This document shows, in pieces, positions 34,315 through 37,490 of a stretch of DNA of 37,490 bases. Location: assembly GCA_026786145.1 (NCBI GenBank), contig JAJAYQ010000056.1, positions 1 through 37,490 on the forward strand. Reading direction: 5' to 3'. Numbering within the stretch: the stretch's first letter is position 1; each line of letters begins with the position of its first letter. The notes under the pieces were generated by a model. That model was not told the DNA's origin, searched no databases, and saw only the letters and a list, made by a program, of their open reading frames with translations. This stretch comes from Spirochaetaceae bacterium (GTDB lineage: Bacteria; Actinomycetota; Actinomycetes; JACCUZ01). Position numbers and translations under genes: made by a program.

Positions 34315-34998
34315 CTACAGGCGGCTCTTGAGCAGGTCGATCGTGCGCCGCCATGCCTTCTCGCTGTGCTCCTTGTCGTGCACCTCGAGGCGCTGGTCGT
34401 TGAAGAAGGCGTGTCGGGAGCCCGGATAGTCGTAGACCTCGACGTCGCCGCCGGCCTCCTGGATGCCCTTGACCGCGGCCTGGACGCCCTCGGCCTGGGA
34501 GGTGCCGTCCTCCTCGGACGCGTGGATCATGGCCGACTTGTTGGCGTAGTTGCCCCACGACGGCGACATCTTCTCCCACGGGATCGCGGGGTAGAAGCCG
34601 ACGGCGACCTTGACCTCGTCGGCCAGGGCGCCGCTCCACAGGGCCAGCGACCCGCCCATGCAGAAGCCGACCGTGCCGACGCCGTTGCCGGTCGTCTCGG
34701 GGAGGGTGGCGAGGTACTGCGCCGCGCCCTGGATGTCCTTCGCGGCCCGGTCCATGGCCAGGCCCATCAGCAGCCGCTGCGCCTCGTCGGGCTCGTCGGT
34801 CTTGGCGCCGTGGAAGAAGTCGGGTGCCAGGGCGAGGAAACCCTCCGCGGCGAAGCGGTCGGCGACGTCCTTGACGTGCCCGACCAGCCCCCACCACTCC
34901 TGCACGACGATCACGCCGGGTCCGCTGCCGGACTCGGGCAGGGCGAGGTAGCCCTCGCTCGAGTCGCCGTTGCTGGCAAAACTGACCATCTCACCCAC
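34315..34998 (-). CDS. Dienelactone hydrolase family protein
   Basis: A 227-residue alpha/beta-hydrolase of the dienelactone hydrolase type. The catalytic triad residues are in their usual places: nucleophile C113 in VGFCMGGSLAL, an acid near D164 in ASEEDGTS, and H196 in YPGSRHAFFND. E34 in VVQEWWGL, which positions the cysteine in the family, is also present. The substrate is unknown; chlorocatechol breakdown is not implied, since no such genes are near. The GTG start has GAGGAGG seven bases upstream. It begins the six-gene minus-strand run and its TAG directly adjoins the next GTG. Confidence 0.9.
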   Translation of the reverse strand: MGEMVSFASNGDSSEGYLALPESGSGPGVIVVQEWWGLVGHVKDVADRFAAEGFLALAPDFFHGAKTDEPDEAQRLLMGLAMDRAAKDIQGAAQYLATLPETTGNGVGTVGFCMGGSLALWSGALADEVKVAVGFYPAIPWEKMSPSWGNYANKSAMIHASEEDGTSQAEGVQAAVKGIQEAGGDVEVYDYPGSRHAFFNDQRLEVHDKEHSEKAWRRTIDLLKSRL

Positions 34999-35088
34999 GG
35001 GTGGGCCTCCTCGGAGTGCGGCAGGACGCGCAGGGTGCGTCGGTGCCCACCGACCCTTGCACGCGTGCCCGCCGCTACACCAGGGGGG

Positions 35089-35270
35089 TCACCGCTTCGT
35101 GCCCGTCGGGCTTGGCGTCGGTGTCGGGGTGGCCGTCGGACCTGGAGTCGGCACACCGGGCAACGGCTGCACGGACGGCAGCCCGGACGTGGGGTCGCCC
35201 ATCTCGAGCGGCAACGGGTCGCCGTCCTGGTCGTACAGCCGGATGTCGGACAGAGTGGTCGCCTCAACCT
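35089..35270 (-). pseudogene. C-terminal remnant of a Pro/Thr-rich-tailed protein
   Basis: On the minus strand the frame TTLSDIRLYDQDGDPLPLEM continues through GVPTPGPTATPTPTPSPTGT to a TGA at 35089-35091. This looks like a genuine protein end with a Pro/Thr linker. No start codon with a ribosome site is found in that frame. Upstream it becomes arginine-rich junk overlapping the promoter of the divergent acetyltransferase gene, so the 5' part is probably lost. No family could be named. Confidence 0.45.
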
Positions 35271-35294
35271 GTCGCGCGCGTCGCGGCCGTCGCC

Positions 35295-35300
35295 TACGTT
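35295..35300 (+). promoter_or_regulatory. Putative -10 box of the GNAT gene
   Basis: TACGTT ends seven bases before the GTG at 35308, supporting that GTG as a leaderless start even though the frame breaks soon after. Confidence 0.45.
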
Positions 35301-35307
35301 CTCCGCC

Positions 35308-36200
35308 GTGACCAGGATCCAGATCCGCGAGTTCGCCACCACCGACATCGACGACGCCGGGCGGCTGTCGCGGTCCTCGTGCAGGACGGCGCCACCGGCG
35401 CGGTCGCGGTCGGCGACGACGGGCTCACAGGTTTCCTGCTCGGCGGCTCCAAGGCCTCGGGTACGTGGGGCGAGAACATCTGGGTCGAGGGCGCCGGGCA
35501 GGCAGTCACCGACGCTGAGACGGTTCGCGACCTCTACGCCGCAGCCGCCACGCGCTGGGCCGCAGACGGGCGCGACGCCCACTACGTCCTGGTGCCGGCG
35601 TACGACACCGCGCTGGTCGACGCCTGGTTCCGGCTCGGCTTCGGACAGCAGCACGTCCACGCGGTCCGCGAGGTCCCCGAATCGAGCTCAAGCCCCGCTC
35701 CCGCGAAGGCCGACGGGGTGAGTGTCCGCACTGCTCGTCGCGAGGACATCCCGGTGCTCGCCGAGCTCGACCTGGTGCTGCCCCGGCACCAAGGCCTGTC
35801 GCCCGTCTTCTCCTCCGGCGGTATCCCGACCCTGCAGGAGGCGACGGAGGACTGGGAGGAGAGCTTCGATGACGAAGGCTTCGCCTACCTCGTCGCCGAG
35901 CACGAGGGCCGGGTGGTGGGGGCGGCCGTCGGCTGTGTGCTGGAGAAGTCGAGCTCGCACACCCCGCTCACCCGGCCGGACAAGGCCGGCTTCCTCGGCT
36001 TCGCGGCGGTCCTTCCCGGGGCCCGCGGGCTGGGGGCCGGCCGGGCGCTCGGCGAGGCGGTGCTCGACTGGACCCGCGACGAGGGCTTCACCAGCGCGGC
36101 CACCGACTGGCGCGCGACGAACCTGCTGTCCTCGCGCACTTGGCCACGGCTCGGCTTCCGCCCGACATTCCTCCGCCTGCACCGCCGGCTCGGCCACTGA
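35308..36200 (+). pseudogene. Two-domain GNAT acetyltransferase, disrupted near the N-terminus
   Basis: The N-terminus VTRIQIREFATTDIDDAGRL (from GTG 35308) is a typical GNAT opening but leaves frame after about 18 residues. A different frame resumes with AVAVLVQDGATGAVAVGDD near 35372 and runs uninterrupted to the stop at 36198-36200. The N-terminal GNAT half is therefore shortened, probably by a deletion of several dozen codons that is not a multiple of three. The second GNAT domain (from about 35720) looks intact: VSVRTARREDIPVLAELDLV, then GFLGFAAVLPGARGLGAGRA, the acetyl-CoA-binding motif, and a final LGFRPTFLRLHRRLG. The C-terminal domain may still be translated from an internal start. 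A sequencing or assembly error is possible. Confidence 0.7.
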
Positions 36201-36230
36201 ACGCCGGGCGTCCCGGACCCGGCGTCCGGC

Positions 36231-36236
36231 TAGGGT
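36231..36236 (+). promoter_or_regulatory. Putative -10 box of the EamA transporter gene
   Basis: TAGGGT ends six bases before the GTG at 36243; the same hexamer and spacing occur before echA. No ribosome site is visible, consistent with a leaderless transcript. Confidence 0.5.
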
Positions 36237-36242
36237 CCGCGG

Positions 36243-37196
36243 GTGGTCGAGACAGCGCTGCCGGTCGCGGCCAACGACCCCGGCCGGGTCTACCGTCCGG
36301 GTCGGGGATACGCCTACCTGGTCGTGGCAGCGGTGTTGTTCGCTGTCAACGGGACGGTCTCCAAGGTCATCCTCGAGGCGGGGATGTCGGCCCCTCGACT
36401 GACCGAGCTGCGCTGCGCCGGAGCGGTGCTCGGCCTCGGCCTCGTCGTGCTGGTCGTCTCGCCCCGCCGGTTGCTCGTCTCGTGGAGCGAGGTGCCACTG
36501 CTGGCGGCGTACGGCGTGGCGGGCGTTGCCCTCACGCAGTTCTTCTACTTCATCGCGATCACCCGGATGCCGGTGAGCATCGCGCTGCTCTTCGAGTACA
36601 CCGCGCCGCTGATGGTCGCGCTGTGGGCGCGGTTCGTGATGCACCAGCCGGTGCGCAACCGCGTGTGGGGCGCCCTGGGTCTGGCCCTGGCCGGTCTCGC
36701 CCTGGTGGCGGACGTGTGGAGCGACAGCAGCCTCGACGGGCTGGGGGTCGCCGCCGCCCTGGTCGCGGCGGTGGCGCTGGCGACGTACTACCTCCTTGGT
36801 GAGCACAGCGCGAGCAAACGGGACCCGCTCTCCACGACGTTCTGGGCGTTCGTGTTCGCAACACTTTTCTGGTCGGTGGTGCAGCCGTGGTGGTCGTTCC
36901 CGTATTCCGCGGTGACGGGGAGTGCGTCGTTGCTCGGCAATCTCGACGACCTGTCGCTGCCGCTGTGGACGCTCATGTCCTGGATGGTGGTGCTGGGGAC
37001 GATCGTGCCCTTCGTGCTGGTGCTGTCCGGTCTCCATCACCTGCCGGCGACGCGGGTGGGCATGGTCGGGATGCTCGAGCCGGTGCTGGCCGGAGTCGTC
37101 GCCTGGCTGTGGCTGAGCGAGGCGCTCAGCGCGGTGCAGCTGGTCGGTGCTGGTGTCGTCCTCGCCGGCATCATGCTCGCGCAGACCTCGCGCTAG
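36243..37196 (+). CDS. EamA/DMT-family transporter
   Basis: A 317-residue membrane protein with ten hydrophobic segments and the internal duplication of drug/metabolite transporters: the first EamA repeat covers about 23-150, the second about 165-310. The repeat endings are alike, FYFIAITRMPVSIALLFEYT near 101-120 and LSGLHHLPATRVGMVGMLEP near 260-279. Substrates in this family range from amino acids to nucleotide precursors and cannot be told apart here. The GTG start is supported by TAGGGT six bases upstream. It converges with the HNH gene with 21 bases between. Confidence 0.92.
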   Translation: MVETALPVAANDPGRVYRPGRGYAYLVVAAVLFAVNGTVSKVILEAGMSAPRLTELRCAGAVLGLGLVVLVVSPRRLLVSWSEVPLLAAYGVAGVALTQFFYFIAITRMPVSIALLFEYTAPLMVALWARFVMHQPVRNRVWGALGLALAGLALVADVWSDSSLDGLGVAAALVAAVALATYYLLGEHSASKRDPLSTTFWAFVFATLFWSVVQPWWSFPYSAVTGSASLLGNLDDLSLPLWTLMSWMVVLGTIVPFVLVLSGLHHLPATRVGMVGMLEPVLAGVVAWLWLSEALSAVQLVGAGVVLAGIMLAQTSR

Positions 37197-37217
37197 CCCA
37201 TGACCCCATGCCGCAGC

Positions 37218-37490
37218 TCAGAACGACGGGATGTCGTCCTCCGGCGGCACGTCGTCCGGCGGGGCACGGTCGGGTGCGTCGAGCACCGGCTCCAGCCGGT
37301 CGACGTAGACATGACCCGTCGGGCTGGCCCACACGTAGGCACCGTCAGCTCGTTGCTCGCAGCGCCAGTCGGTCTCGTGCTTGCCGATGTGGTCGAACTC
37401 GCACAACGGCCCGAGGTTGCTCTCCGCCGTCGGCCCGTCCGGGAACGGGCGGGTGTGGTCGAGGTGGCATCGGCGCGCCGGCATCCGGCA
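37218..37490 (-). CDS. HNH endonuclease C-terminus (DUF222-type), partial
   Basis: The frame is open to the window edge and has no start within it; only the last 90 residues are seen. It begins CRMPARRCHLDHTRPFPDG, the Cys-His-Asp part of the HNH motif, continues with TAESNLGPLCEFDHIGKHET, and ends in an acidic, proline-rich tail. This matches DUF222/HNH proteins that are abundant in multicopy form in actinobacteria, especially Nocardioides-type genomes. Their biological role is unclear. Confidence 0.85.
   Translation of the reverse strand, partial: CRMPARRCHLDHTRPFPDGPTAESNLGPLCEFDHIGKHETDWRCEQRADGAYVWASPTGHVYVDRLEPVLDAPDRAPPDDVPPEDDIPSF

Overview
The window is high-GC actinobacterial DNA with many overlapping stop/start pairs and many genes whose GTG or ATG follows a TANNNT hexamer by 6-8 bases, the layout of leaderless actinobacterial transcripts. 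It seems to join two genome pieces. About 1-24.83 kb looks Pseudonocardiales-like, with a GlgE-type glucan cluster and intergenic palindromes. About 24.83-37.49 kb looks like a Nocardioides-type genome. The join lies in a 12-base tandem repeat at 24820-24867, where a plus-strand ribokinase and a minus-strand His/Gly-rich gene both lose their remaining parts. The lineage names are impressions from reading the proteins, not a search result.

Left part. 0.1-16.2 kb is a trehalose/alpha-glucan cluster: an RpiR-type regulator, maltokinase, trehalose synthase TreS, maltosyltransferase GlgE, divergent glycogen phosphorylase GlgP, and debranching enzyme GlgX. TreS makes maltose from trehalose, maltokinase makes maltose 1-phosphate, GlgE polymerises it, and GlgP and GlgX degrade the glucan. 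No branching enzyme (GlgB) is seen. The cluster is split between treS and glgE by about 5 kb of accessory DNA: a 1176-residue exported protein of unknown function and a decayed ISAzo13-type transposase. 16.2-24.4 kb holds an ABC ATPase, an enoyl-CoA hydratase, a membrane protein, a methyltransferase, a two-component system with a second, degenerate response regulator, a nucleoside hydrolase, and the remains of a lacI-ribokinase pair.

Right part. Cystathionine beta-synthase lies divergent from an SGNH hydrolase, which is followed by an acetyl-CoA acetyltransferase. Then come small genes (an unrecognised 136-residue protein, a DUF4287 protein, a PPOX/F420-type protein), a Bax inhibitor-1 family membrane protein and an unusual tRNA gene with anticodon TAA. 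A minus-strand run of six tightly packed genes follows in transcription order: dienelactone hydrolase, family 5 uracil-DNA glycosylase, NDH-2, a 67-residue protein, a double-ACT protein and peptide deformylase. The window ends with a broken two-domain GNAT acetyltransferase, an EamA transporter and the C-terminus of an HNH endonuclease.

No CRISPR array, prophage or defence island was found. The points most worth checking are the suspected chimeric junction, the exported giant protein inside the glucan cluster, the tRNA with a leucine anticodon but a short variable loop, and the degenerate receiver in the tandem regulator.
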